DNA from: Phytophthora sp. 'mugwort' | Taxonomy: Eukaryota; Oomycota; Peronosporomycetes; Peronosporales; Peronosporaceae | Direction of reading: 5' to 3' | DNA: 64,000 nucleotides | Assembly: GCA_033558025.1 (NCBI GenBank) | Contig: JAUCEF010000007.1 | Span: forward strand, 3,534,001 to 3,598,000 | In this document: in pieces, positions 1 to 12,100 of the stretch | Layout of the letters: each line of letters opens with the position of its first letter | Position numbering within the stretch: position 1 is the first letter of the stretch | Translations under genes and position numbers: made by a program | The notes under the pieces: generated by a model | The model's database searches: none | The model's input: only the letters and a program-made list of their open reading frames with translations | What the model was told of the DNA's origin: nothing

Positions 1-3000
1 GAAGTGGGCCACCCGCTGTCGCTGTGTTTCTGGAAGCACCTCCCATAATTCGGCGAAAACGGCCCGAAGGCTCAATTTCAATTCTTCAGGACCCCGCTGT
101 CGTCTCCGGTGCTTGCTGCGTAGCTCCTCCATTCGAGCTGCCTCGGCGAACTGGTGCTTCTCGAAAAGCACCTCAAGTGCCGCTGTAAACTCGCGTCCAT
201 TCCGTAGATATCGGTCTAGCGCCGTCATATTTTCGTCGGACTGTGCTCGCATCATGACTGAGTCGTCCCAGAAAACTATCTTCCCCATAGGCACGTACTT
301 CGCCCACCAGGTTGGGAACCGTCGATGCTGGGTAATGGGGTGGGCACTATCCACTTCTCCGTCATCAGCGATAAACTTTGTCTCGATTCTGGCAACTTTG
401 GTTTGTCCACCAACCGCGCCCCGTTCCACAGACTTCTCTGCCTGTTCCCGAGTAACTACAGCATGCGTCAAAAGGTAGTTTTTGCTGCTCACGACGCTGT
501 GAGCAAAAGTAAACCGTTCATTTCGCGCGGCACCGAGAAATGTAGGGCATGCAGTACCAGCAAGAGCCAAATTTTCAAAGTCAGGCTCAACACGAGCTGT
601 AAGTGGACCGACAGTGAGGCTACGAGCGGACAGCTTGGTTTCGTGATCTTGTAGCATTGTTTCAAGACCAACACGCATTCCACCACTGAGCACGATTATA
701 TCTCGGCCTTGGTATTTAGCCTTCCACCGGAAGAGTAGATTCAGTAATTGCTCTAACTGTCGGCGGCACGAAACCCAATGTTGGGACACTGTTTGACGGT
801 CATATAGTTTCCATCGACCGATATCCTCTTCTTGAGCAGGGTCGACGCCGGAAAACGTTGCTTCCTCACGCATAGCGTCCACCTGTTTGGCGTCTGTGAG
901 AATCAGTGGAAGTTCCATACACAGCACAAATATCATGATTGCCTTCTTTTTGAGAGCTTTTTCAAGTTGCTGCCATTGCATTTCCCCGATAACCGCGCAC
1001 TCTTGACGGGTAAGCGGAGTCATGAGTCGATTATTACAAGTCACAACGTCGTCACGAGGAGTACTGCGCATATCGCACATGAAGATTCCAACCTCGCCAG
1101 TCTGAATGAATTGGGCCGTGTCGCTACGTTCACCAACTGTTTCCGTCAGTGATTCACCTTCATTCTGACTTTGATTTTCGAAATTATTTGCATTTGCCTG
1201 ACTCCCACTCAAGGGTACCGGGCTTTTGTTGTCCAGCTTTTCCATGCCTTCAAGTTGGTCTGCATTATTTCGTGATTGCTCGGGAAATAAAACACCACTG
1301 ACACCAGGTCTGGGCAACAGTGAGTCGGAGGTTACCCCATCGACAGTGGTAGGAGAATCAGGCAACATTAATGAAATCTGGTAATCTGCAACAATCAGTT
1401 TAGCCTCAGAAAGCACAAGTTGTGCGGCTTTTGTGTTAAGTACTTCGTGGTTTCGAAAGAATGGCGCGATGTCGGCTTGTGAGCGTAGGAACCAATTGCT
1501 CGTATGTGCGAGAGTTTCACGCACGTTCGGTACGTTCCAACATAAACGATAGCGCTGCTGCAAACGCTGCCGTACTTTTCGACGCAGTGATGCTAGCTGG
1601 GAATCTGTTGCATCATCTTTTTCAGTACATTTCTCTCGAGTATTCAATTCTCGGCGAACCCACTCAAAGCAGTCAAATACAGCTTCATGCATTGGTACTT
1701 GGCCACCCAAGTGCAACATCATGTCGAGACCACACCAAGATACTTGAACACGCTTCTTGATCGCCACCCACAAACTGTCAGTCGACTCCTCCATTTGTTC
1801 AGGAAAGTTAGAACTTACAGCCACGAAGCTTAAAGCAGCTGAATCGCTTGAAGGTGTATGAAAGCTCCCACGACGGCTTTCCGAATTCGCGATACCATCA
1901 AAACGGTAAATATACCGACGTTCTGGTACTAGAGTTGGAATTTCAAATACATGCGGGTGGTAGCGCTCCAAAACTTTCCCGACGCGAACCTCTTCGTTGG
2001 CGATAACGTCTGTCACAACACAAACAACACGAGCATCTGCGTTGATCTCGAGAAGAATTGGGACTGTAAAGTTCATTTTCACTGGGTCACCGGTTTCGCC
2101 CGCAGCAATTGTCTCCTCGTGTTCTGGTTTTGGAGTTTTCTTAAGAACCAATCGCCCAATAACTGGACCCAGGACAGCCTTAGGCAAGGAAACCCGAGGT
2201 GGAAAAAAGCGGAGAGTCTCGTCAAAGAAGCCTTGGCGGTAATCCGTCACAAAACGATAGCTGACGAATGTTCTGCATCGAGCTGTAGAACGACTGGAGA
2301 TATCACTGTCTTCTGCTCGTTGTTTCTCGCGTCCTGTCACGGACACGTTTGAACCACTGGTCGCAATTACAGTACTTGTGGTGTTTGTGATACTCCGATA
2401 GGAAAATCGCTTTGAGAAGTGCCCTTTGGATATTGTTGCACTCCTGGTTACCACTGACGTAGCACCCTTTACTTTTTTCTGATCCCGATGAAACAACTCA
2501 CGGGCCTCACTGATAGAGCCAACACACGTGAGTAAAAGCTTTTCGTCGAATTTTTCGTCCGTTATCTCGAAAGTAATAGAGCTTCCATCCGTACGGCAAC
2601 ATATCACTGCAATTTTTCTATGCGCTCGATCCATGAATTTCCAAGCAAACAACTTTTCAAATAACTTGACAATTTCAACTCGTAGCGCTGGATAGGTTTT
2701 CGACGCACCCCACGCCATTAGATCGCCTGAAACGACCAAAACTAGCTGCTGAACAGGATTCTTGGGTTTAGTTGGCGCTGTGCGAGCTTGCCCAACCTCC
2801 GGTATAGAGCTGGAAGGCTCAAGAGCTTCATCAATGACTTTCCAAGAGCGAGCTGAAAACATGCTAACAGTGGGAAGACTGCTTGGTTCGTCTAGAGACC
2901 GTGGAACACTATCGGATACATTCTTTTGAGCTTCCTTTTCCATCGTATCGCAATACTCGTAAACTTCGTGACTTACATTCGCAACGACCATGCGGTTGAT

Positions 3001-6000
3001 TCCAAATGTAGTGGAGAATGCAACTTTGTTACCGCTGCTCTTGCTGCCGTACTTCAGTTCACGCTCAGCAACATCGACCCAGAGTTGGTTTTGGTACAGT
3101 TGCCACAGCTCGAATGCAAGCTCTCTGAAGATTGCCACGATATAAGTCAACGTGGAATCGAATACAGCGTGGTTCCCACTTTTGTTGAGAACACCGCGGA
3201 GATTACTTTGACTGAAGTAAAGATCCGAGTCTTTGTTGAGCAGCATGAGATTGCTAACGTATCCGAGAAGTCGGTTCATCGGGGGCACTCCCCACGCAAT
3301 GCGATATACTTCTTGCAATCGGCAACGTAATTCAGACCGCAGACGCTGGAAGTCATCGCTATCCTCATTATGGGAGCTGCTTTCTATTTGCCTAGCGAGA
3401 TGGACCACGATACTGACGAGCTCTTCATCGGTAAACGCACGGCTCATGTCCACTTCACCTCCTAAGTGAAGCAGCAACTGTGGACTGACGAGAGGTTCAG
3501 AAAGGTATTCATCTTCAATGCTGTGCCATGGATTGTAATTTTGCTGCATCTCATCATCATGACCACCAAGGGAGTCACCATTGCGGTGGCTAGTTTCTCC
3601 AGCTAGCTGCGCGGTGAACGAAGCCATTCCTTTAGCTAGAATTCGGGGCCATTGTGTATTCGGTCGGGCTGATGGTAAGTTCGCAGTCTGAGGTTCCAAG
3701 AAGTTAACCATCGAATTACCGTTAACTACGAGCCATTCCGATGTCATTGAAATCCATGCTGGGGTGAGCACATGGCCCAACACAGCGTCTTTTTTATTGT
3801 CCATCAAGCCCTGCACGAGAAAGCAAAGAAAAGATAATCAGAAAGACCAGCGACATCGGTCATGTCAAGGCTTTAATCGAGCATTCGAGTACGTCACCTC
3901 GAACTTGATATCATATCGGGTGGCTGGCTGAAGCCCTTCGACTTTGATGATGGTCGGGACAAATGCTTCCAAGTTAGCCTGCGTTGAATAGCTGCAAATT
4001 TACCGTCAGCTCTGTAAATACAGCAGCAAGAGTATGTTGCAGAGTACAGCCTACCTTTGCAATGTTGCAGGGTCGAATAGCGTGCAAGATAGATTGGGTA
4101 CAGAGCGATCAAGCTCAATCAGAATCCGCGCAGTTCTGGGTGTAACTCGACCAATTATTGGGCCTAAAATGAGTCTAGCTTCACCATGATGCTGCGTGTA
4201 GAATTTCACATCACTTGAAGCGCCGAGTGGGTGCGATACTAACTCAAGTGAGCAGTACTGTTGCAATCTCGGTTTGCCAGTTGGTATTTCTTGCTGGATC
4301 GAATAGCAGATAGACAGTTCTTCATCGGCAAAGGTAGTTCCAGCATTTCCGGCCTGCTCTCGTTCATGAGATAACCCCGACTTTGAAATTGGCCCAACAG
4401 CAACTTGTTGAAAAGAAAGTTTCGTCGATTTGTCGGTGATCGTGGTTTTTGAGGCAAATGCGCCGCAGCAAACGAATATGACACAAAACTTCGGATTCTA
4501 CAGTACATAACCAAAATACAGCATCAGTAAGTATAAGAAAAACCAGCATCATCTTTTTAACGACAAACATACAGTTTGCAGTTTGCGGAAGACCAAACGA
4601 AGTAACCGGGCTTGTTCTTTTGGATACATTCCCCATGATGTTGTTCCGTTATCTGCTAGGAAACAATACGAATCAACGGCATCTTCGAATCGTGGGTGCC
4701 ACAATTGCGTTAACTCGTCTCGTTGCGATATCAATGGGACATCGCTCATAATGACAAGAATGTTCGTGCTGTCGGTTTCGTTTCCTTGAGAGTCTTGAAG
4801 GTGATCGATTCGCAGCCAATACTCCAAGGCTTGCCATTGGGAAGCTGACAATAATGTTTCGGAAAGTTGCACGAATGGTGTTAGCTGTTCGCTGTCCAAT
4901 ATCGTTTCAAGGGTATCAATCATCAACACTGCCACACTGTTCTGGAGGCGATACAAATATCGGTCAATCGGTACCAAATTGTGTGATCGAAAGTTACCTA
5001 CTTGCTCGTACTCTGCCAACACGCGCTTAACAACTCGGACGAACGACACCGGAATATCTTCCTTTGTCAGAAGTGCTCGTAAGACACCAATACTCGGAAA
5101 CCAATGAGCACCTCGAGCAAGTAAGTCCTGACTTTTGGGAGTGTTCCAGTGGTGGCGTACACATTCCCTCACATAATTAAACAGCTTTAAATCCCCAAGT
5201 TTCTGCCAGTCGTCAGCGAGGAGGCAAAACATTCGTTGGAGATCATGCGCCAATGAAACGAAGCATCCAATATGCACTGTGACATTGGCTCGAAGAGTTC
5301 CAACAGGAGGTAAAAAGTGATCTACAACATTCCCGAAATAAGAAGGTGGCAGCGCCACTCCGGCAAATGCGATGGCGCTTGTTGTGCCATCTAAGAAGCG
5401 ATCCTCCGACACAACTAAAAGTCGAAAAGCCGGAAGGTGTTCGTGTAGTGTCTGGAATATTCCAGGCTCGTCATTTAGCAATCCCTTGACAAGCCCCACG
5501 CAACAAGAACGAAATGTCAGTAGAACAACCCACCCAAAGAGCGACTTGAAGGCAATACTACCTCAAAATACATATCATAGGTACGCCCTGGTGTCAACTC
5601 AGTGATGTTAAAGACTGTCGGTCGGAATGGAACAACTCGCTCTACAACACGACATTCTTGCAATGTCAACCGATCTACAGCAACGCAAACAACTTCGCCT
5701 TCAGCATCGCATTCGAGTAGAATTCGAGCGACGCGAGAGGTTACACACCCCACAACAGGACCTAGCTGCATATGAGAAATGCCATAAGCAAATGGAGCTA
5801 GCGTCAAGATAATTTGCCAGGGGGCTAGGAGTACCTACAATTCGGCGAACTGTATGCTCTGCTTGCAGCGGCAAAAGTTGCGCTTGGAAAATGGTATATG
5901 GCGCGTCCAAATCTCTAGAAATTCGCCTCCCACCTGTTGCTGATGTTGATCCATCGCCTATATTCCCCATTGAAGATATTTGAACGAATTGCGGCCGTCT

Positions 6001-8278
6001 GTCTAGCGCCCCGTGGCGGACAATAAGTTGATCTGCTAGATTTGTCTGTGTCTGCAAATGTACAGCACTAGACGGGTGCGTGCCGACCGCCGGCCCGCAC
6101 ACCAATTCCGCAAATGACAAAGTTGTGTTCTTAATGCTGATGAGGTTGTGATAACTTCCCACGTCATCGAACGAGAGCAAGACGACCTGCCGTTTCATGT
6201 CAGAGAGATTCCATCTAATAAGCTCTTGAACCATTCGCCATTGCCGCGCACTATCGTTAGCAATATTCATCTGGCGAGATTTGTCGCTGTGGAGGTATCC
6301 CTGAGAAGCACACACAGCCCTTGTCTGACTGATAAGAGGAACCATCGTTGCTAATAACACTGTGGAGGGAGATGGAAATTCCTTCAAAATGTCTGCAATT
6401 TGCCTTGTACACTCAATCTGTCCATCCTGAATAAACAATATCATCAACAAGACACAATTAAAAACATAAATTGCATCCATCACACACAACTTCCTCAGAC
6501 ACACACCTCACTATGCAGATCAAGCTTCCCCACAATTGAAGCAAATATTACTTCATCGTCCAACTTCAGGCAGCTCAAAATGTTTTGGGTATGCCCCCAT
6601 AAACATCCCATGTAAGATTGCCTCATCGGGGCGGCCAAACTGATAAGAGATTTTTCAGATATTGTAAACTCAGTCCGCGTGCGATTTCTCCATTGAGGAA
6701 AGCCGCCGAAAAGCAAGCTTTCATTGCCGTCCAGAAACCAATTACTGTGGCTACGAAGTAGTTCCCAAATGCAGGGTTCGCCCAACACTCGTCGATATTC
6801 TTGTTTAATCATATTGAGAACGCGCATGTTGGCCTCTTGGTCATGCTGTGACCGCTATAAATGTCGTGCCACACGAGCGATACGACACATGACATTAGCG
6901 GATTTGAATTGTTGTTGTATCCGAGAGAACTAGTGATGCCACTTACATGTCCGTGCTCCAATATCTCGAGCATCGCGGAAACCTTCACTGGCGAAAGATA
7001 CAAACCGTAATGAATTGTAAGCGTTAATTTTGAGGACTGGTAGCTATCTCTCGCCATCTTTTTGTAAACTTGCGTCTCAGATGGCCTCAGAGGTCTACGG
7101 TGTCTACCGCCTGGAATGAGATGATTCAATACCCGGATGCGCCAACCACAAGGAACAGGCAGAGAATTGAGCGGGATACCCGGCGCTGATTTCGTAGTAA
7201 CTACCGCCACACATCGATCACGATCAGTTTTACGGATACCCAGAAATCGCAGCAAGTACGATGTACAAGGGGACAGTCCAGTAATTGTAAACAGTACTGG
7301 ATGAAAAGCCTGAGCCTCAAAGGATTGTGTTGGGACAGAGCGATTCATTTCCATCTCTGTGCCTCCCTGTGGGAACGTAAATGCGAAACACGTGACCGAC
7401 GCTGTAGTATCCACATCCAGCAGCACGTTAACACTAGCCGCTTCAATCTGTACAGCAAACGATGACCACACCAAGCACAAAACATTCAGCATCTTAAATC
7501 TTAGCTTTTAATCATATTATGCAATTACCTTTCCCACAATCGGCCCCAGAACGACCCCAACTCTCTCCGCGGCTTCATCCAGCGACCCAAAGTGCATGTC
7601 ATTATAATGCAGGAACGTCTCTGCGTTATGCAGTCTCTCCATCCGTTCTCGCAGCGCGTCCTTCAGCTTCCTCACAGCTTCACACATAAAGAACAAGCAA
7701 CTAATCCTCCCCAGAAATGCCTTAGGTCTTGGATGGAAGACACACCACTTCAAAAACATGGTGAAAGTCATTTTGTCTCCGTCTTCCAACCCTACGAAGT
7801 CGAACGCCTCGTAAGCGACCGCCATCGCGTCCATCTCGGACAAATTGTCCCCTTCCTCAATGATCCCGAGTCTATAGAACCCTCTGCAGCATGTGCTGAT
7901 GACGAGGGCCAGCTCCGCCTCTACGATGTCGTCCTCCGTGTTCAGATCCACCAGTTGAAAAACAAAGCGCGCTTTGTCCGCCAGCGCGCCCTGCGCCAGC
8001 ACCGCCGCCGTGGCCAGAAGCGTCACCAGGTCCACATGGGGTGCAGCTGTCGCCTTCCTATTGATGGAGACGCAGCTGAACGTCTCGAACAGGAAGTCCA
8101 CGTGGTGGCCAAGCTCTGGGAATTCGAGCACGCACTGGAGCTCACGCCGTGTGAGCGCCATGCCACCCTCCCCGCCCTCCACGTTCAGCCACGTGCGATA
8201 CACATGTACCATACGCTCCAACCGCGGCAGCGTCAGCCGTTCATTCAGCGCCCTCGCGCGATCCAGCGCCTCCTCCAT
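1..8278 (-). CDS. Giant EF-hand plus multi-unit PhoD-like (pseudo)phosphatase protein, 3' end outside window
   Basis: Nine-exon minus-strand gene running off the left edge. Exons: 8278-7529, 7447-6947, 6845-6507, 6426-5839, 5765-5562, 5484-4573, 4497-4055, 3991-3898 and 3810-1; every junction is GT-AG and in phase, giving at least 2547 residues. Residues 1-250 contain an EF-hand-like loop (D111 to E122, DLNTEDDIVEAE). Then at least four units repeat, each opening with an LGPxxG beta-sandwich (LGPIVGK, LGPVVGC, LGPIIGR, LGPVIGR) followed by a phosphoesterase-like part. This order resembles PhoD-type alkaline phosphatases (N-terminal beta domain, then metallophosphatase). However, the expected HLGD metal motif reads HYGL, HIGC, HLGG and HLGG in the four units, so catalysis is doubtful; a binding or scaffold role is inference. 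The start is the ATG at 8278 in a good context (ACCATGG); the in-frame codon at 8302 is TTG. The exon model is strong, the family call moderate. Confidence 0.72.
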
Positions 8279-8300
8279 GGTGTGCTTGAGTGCGGAATCC

Positions 8301-8308
8301 AAGAGTGA
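8301..8308 (-). promoter_or_regulatory. Possible oomycete initiator (Inr) element
   Basis: Read on the minus strand this is TCACTCTT, which fits the pyrimidine-rich TCAYTYY initiator described for oomycete promoters. It lies 23 bp before the ATG of the EF-hand/PhoD-like gene. Short motifs occur by chance, so this is only suggestive. Confidence 0.25.
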
Positions 8309-8412
8309 TGGTAAGATATGTTGAAGCGCGTAGGAGGCTTGTATTCAGAGGGGACTTGCTGTAATGTGAAGGAGGCTTGAACAGTGTAGAGTGTGTGGAG
8401 CTTGTATTGAGT

Positions 8413-8484
8413 GCTTGTATTCGGGTAGATGCTTGTATTCGGGTGGATGCTTGTATTCGGGTGGATGCTTGTATTCGGGTGGAT
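8413..8484. repeat. 18-bp tandem minisatellite, 4 copies
   Basis: Four head-to-tail copies of GCTTGTATTCGGGTGGAT; the first copy has one A for G. Decayed pieces of the unit also occur near 8338 and 8399. It lies about 130 bp upstream of the start codon of the divergent minus-strand gene, so it sits in its 5' leader or promoter. Copy number is likely to vary between strains. Confidence 0.9.
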
Positions 8485-8991
8485 GCTGTATTGGGGGATT
8501 AGTAGACTTATAACGTCGGAATATGGGTTCAACAAATGCTATTGCAGTGTCGGTGCCTGCACCATATACTTACGGCATACCAAACGCAGTACTGCTCCAT
8601 GAGACTGGTACGCTGAACGTATCGTCACGAAGAATCGCCGAGGAGTTAGGATCGCGGCCGCCACGATTACTGCATTGACTACTCAAACGAATACAGTATT
8701 ACGCTTTTGGCGTTTACGCAAGGGTACGATTTTCTCAGGTTGCCATGTTGGCAGACGGACCTTCTCGAAGCTCGCTCAGCTCGGCAGCAATAGAAGCATG
8801 GGCTGATCATGCTCGACGCGCGCAATGCTACCACAGAGCAGCAAATAGCTCGTCAATTTTAGAAGACTTCCGGTAGGTGGCGACGTCCCACTGCCCACTC
8901 GACGTTTTGCGCGTCCTCGTAGCGCCAGTCCGAAGACAGCGAATCGCCTGTCTTGCAGCCTCTTGACGTGCTTCCATCTGTCTCGAATCCT

Positions 8992-9030
<39 letters not shown>

Positions 9031-9198
9031 TTCGCTCTGGCCCCAAATTGCCGGGTTTACGTCAAGCACCAAACGAGTAAAAACGAAATCGACCGAAAAG
9101 AAGAAGAAAAAGAGAAAAAAGAGTAAATCTATACAGTGCTCAAACACCTTTCGAACTTCAAATCAAAAGCAGAAACAATCGAGCTGACCGGACTCGTG
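8485..9198. other. Divergent intergenic/5' leader region
   Basis: About 0.7 kb between the minisatellite and the USP start codon. It holds the CAG tract (8994-9030) and, just after it, a purine-rich stretch (about 9094-9125). Open frames here are low-complexity alanine, cysteine or serine readings of the CAG repeat and are not supported as genes. It presumably contains the promoters of both flanking genes. Confidence 0.6.
8994..9030. repeat. CAG trinucleotide repeat, 12 units
   Basis: Twelve uninterrupted CAG units plus one C, followed by TTCGCT. It is about 170 bp upstream of the USP ATG (9199), so it probably lies in the 5' leader or promoter rather than in coding sequence. Confidence 0.95.
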
Positions 9199-12100
9199 AT
9201 GCGCTCCTCGACCTCCCCGCGCGGCGGCAGCGGCTCGCTGCGCCGATTCTTCTCGCGTCGGCGACGTCGCGGACTTCCCGGCGCGTCGCGGCGCGCAACT
9301 GCCGCGTCCGGAGCCGCCGCGCAACGATCGCTAGCTGCGCGCACGCGGCTGCTGGACGCGTGGAGTGTGCCGGAGCTCTTCGCGCTGCGAGAACTCGTGC
9401 ACATCGCCGTGAATAAGACCGCCATCGCGCCGGACGTGCAGCCCGATCCTTTCGCTCCGCAACGCGCCGCCCGCGGCGACGAACCGATAGGTACAGGCGC
9501 CAGCAGCTCCGCGAGCTCCAGCACGACCGCCACGTCCGCCACGCCGCCGTCCGTCGCCAGTATCGAGGACCTCCAGCGCCAGCAACTGCTACAGACACGC
9601 GTGGACTCGGCGCTGGTGCGCAGCAAGCGCTTCTACTTCAGCCGGCGCGCCGACACAAGGCTGCGAGTCAATACAAGGCGGCAGTTCGTGCGGCTGTTTC
9701 CGCTGTTGGGACGCGCGTCCAGAGCTGCCCAGCGCGCACTCTTTCGGGCCTTTGACGTTAATTATACGGGCAAAATCGAGTTCGACGAGCTCTGTGAGAT
9801 GCTGGCCAAAGTGAAACAGGCCAGACACTCGTCGGTGCGGGAGATGGCGGAGCTGGCCTTTACCTGGTTCCGCGGAGACAGGAGTGAGGCCGTGTTGGCC
9901 CCCGCCGATGTGAAGCTATTTGCAGTTACAGTGATGGAGCTTGGAAGCACTAGCAAAGTGCAGACGGAGCATAGCTACGATTTGGTGGCGTCGGTGATGA
10001 AATTGGTACTGGGACGAGGACAGCATCAAGTGACGGCACAGACTTTCTGCCAGGAAATGGACTGCGGACTAGGCGCTCATGTGTTGCACGTGCTGTTGGC
10101 ACCGTTTGGTGTGGTAAAGGCACTGCTGGACGAGGAAACGATCTTGCAGGAGGTGGATAATACGCGTTGGAAAGCAGGTGATACGGGGTACGTGGTGTCG
10201 AGTAGCTGGTGGACCCAGTGGCGGAGATATATGCAACCAGATCACTGTAATAATTCTCAGCAGCGTGAGCAGGAGGCTGGAGAGCAGCAGGTTCAGGGAC
10301 GGGAGCGGAATACGCAGCAACAGCAGCATATCCCGAGAGGCCATCCTCGACCTGGACCTATCGTCAACAGCGATATTTGTGCGAACGAACAGCTAGGAAC
10401 GTTACAACCTGGTGTAGCAGAGGGTAAAGACTTCGTTCTCGTGTCTACTGGTGTCTGGATGCGGCTTGTGCAAGTATACGGTGGCGGACCTGAATTTCCG
10501 CGGCAAATTATAGATGTCTCTTCATCTGACGATCAACAGGAAATGCCCCCAAGAGAGGAGGATGGAATGCCAAATGAAGCTGCAAGTATCAAGATGATTT
10601 TGAAGTCTCAAGGAGGACAACTACAGCAACAAGTGCAGGTGGAAATGTATCCTGTCGCATTACAGGTTCGTCTGGCGAGACATGATTCACGACACGTGTA
10701 TCTCGTGTACGCCCGGCGGTTCTTGCTGCACCGTACTTCATCTCTTAAGGAAATTGTGCATCGTATGGGCGTATTTCCTGGTGTGAACGCGAGAGAAGTG
10801 ACGATCTGGTTGCGTCGGCATCGTCTTCAGTCGTGGGTGCGCCTCGAATGCAGTTTAGAAGCCCCATGCGCCACTGTAGAGGGCTTACAAATTACAAGTG
10901 CTCAAGAACTACTTGTGGATTTCCGTGCTCTGGACATTGAAGAGGATCCACAAAGCATTGCACAGCAACGTCGACGGAGCTGTATAGCAAGTATGCTTCC
11001 CCGAACACCGTTTACTGTTTCCATGCTGCAACCTGTGGGAAATGATTTTGTTTGCTGTCCGAGTTCCAGTCTTGCAAAGTTCGCCAGGACGGGCGACTGG
11101 AAGATTCTGCGCGAGAGCATGGCTGCTGAACAGGATGCAGCTGCCAGTGCATCTACAGTTTCGGCACGCGTTGGGCCTGGAGGCGTAATCGTAGGTCTCG
11201 CCAAGCACATGGAAGCAGCAACGAGAGCGTCTCGCGGAAGACTGGTTCAACATGTGGGTCTGCGAGCTACGGGGCTTATTAATATGGGCAACACGTGCTT
11301 CATGAACAGCGCACTCCAGTGCTTTGCTCACTCGCCAGTGTTTCGCGAGTACTTTTTGTCGAGCAGATTCGAAGCTGAAGTCAACAAAAAGAATCATCTC
11401 GGGAGCCGCGGTGCAGTTGCGGCAGCTTATGCGCAGCTACAAAACTCTCTCTGGCGTCAACGTGATCAAGGTTACTTACCTCCCGGTCGTTTTCGAGACG
11501 AGTTTACGCGTGTTCGTCGCCACTTCGAGGAAACGCGTCAGTATGATGCGCATGAATTCATGGTTGCTCTGCTAGATTGTCTACATGAGGACCTGAATCA
11601 AGGCTGTCGTACAATTGCAGCCTCATTTGACTATGATATTCAAGAGAAGAGCTCACGATGTTTGGGCTTTGGTAGTTTCGCTAGTGGTGGCGAACTGGAA
11701 AGTGATGATGAAGACCAGCAAGCTCACTCGGAAACAGCAAGGTTGTCTTCCGATGAGGTACAAGGCGATGCAGCTTGGCGAGCATACACAGGTGTAAACT
11801 CTTCAGTGGTGGTGGATCTTTTCCATGGACAGATGCGCAGTGAGACCGTATGTGGTACTTGTGGCGAGCGCAAGTGCACATTCGATCCAAATCTGTTCTT
11901 TAGTTTGCCCATTCCCGAATCGAATTTTGTTCGTGTCGAGGTGAGCGTGTTGTTACAAGCGCGACAGGTACCAGATCGTGATGACGATGGAAATGATCCA
12001 GAGACGGCTCTCCAAGCCGTGCAGCGGGGATTTTGGCTTCGCCGAGGAAGTACTGTGGGAGCACTGTGCGATCGCATCGCAACGGTACATGGTCGTGCTA

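Noticed and set aside
113..3469. Plus-strand open frames across the first 3.5 kb
   Set aside because: They are shadows of the minus-strand exon 3810-1, which is open throughout in one frame and continues the repeat pattern of the upstream exons.
9136..9198. Extension of the USP protein to a GTG at 9136
   Set aside because: Non-ATG start; the first ATG is 9199 and eukaryotic initiation at GTG is unlikely without other evidence.
9129..9626. Minus-strand open frames opposite the USP start
   Set aside because: Arise from the GC-rich, arginine/alanine/serine-rich 5' coding region of the USP gene; no motif of their own.
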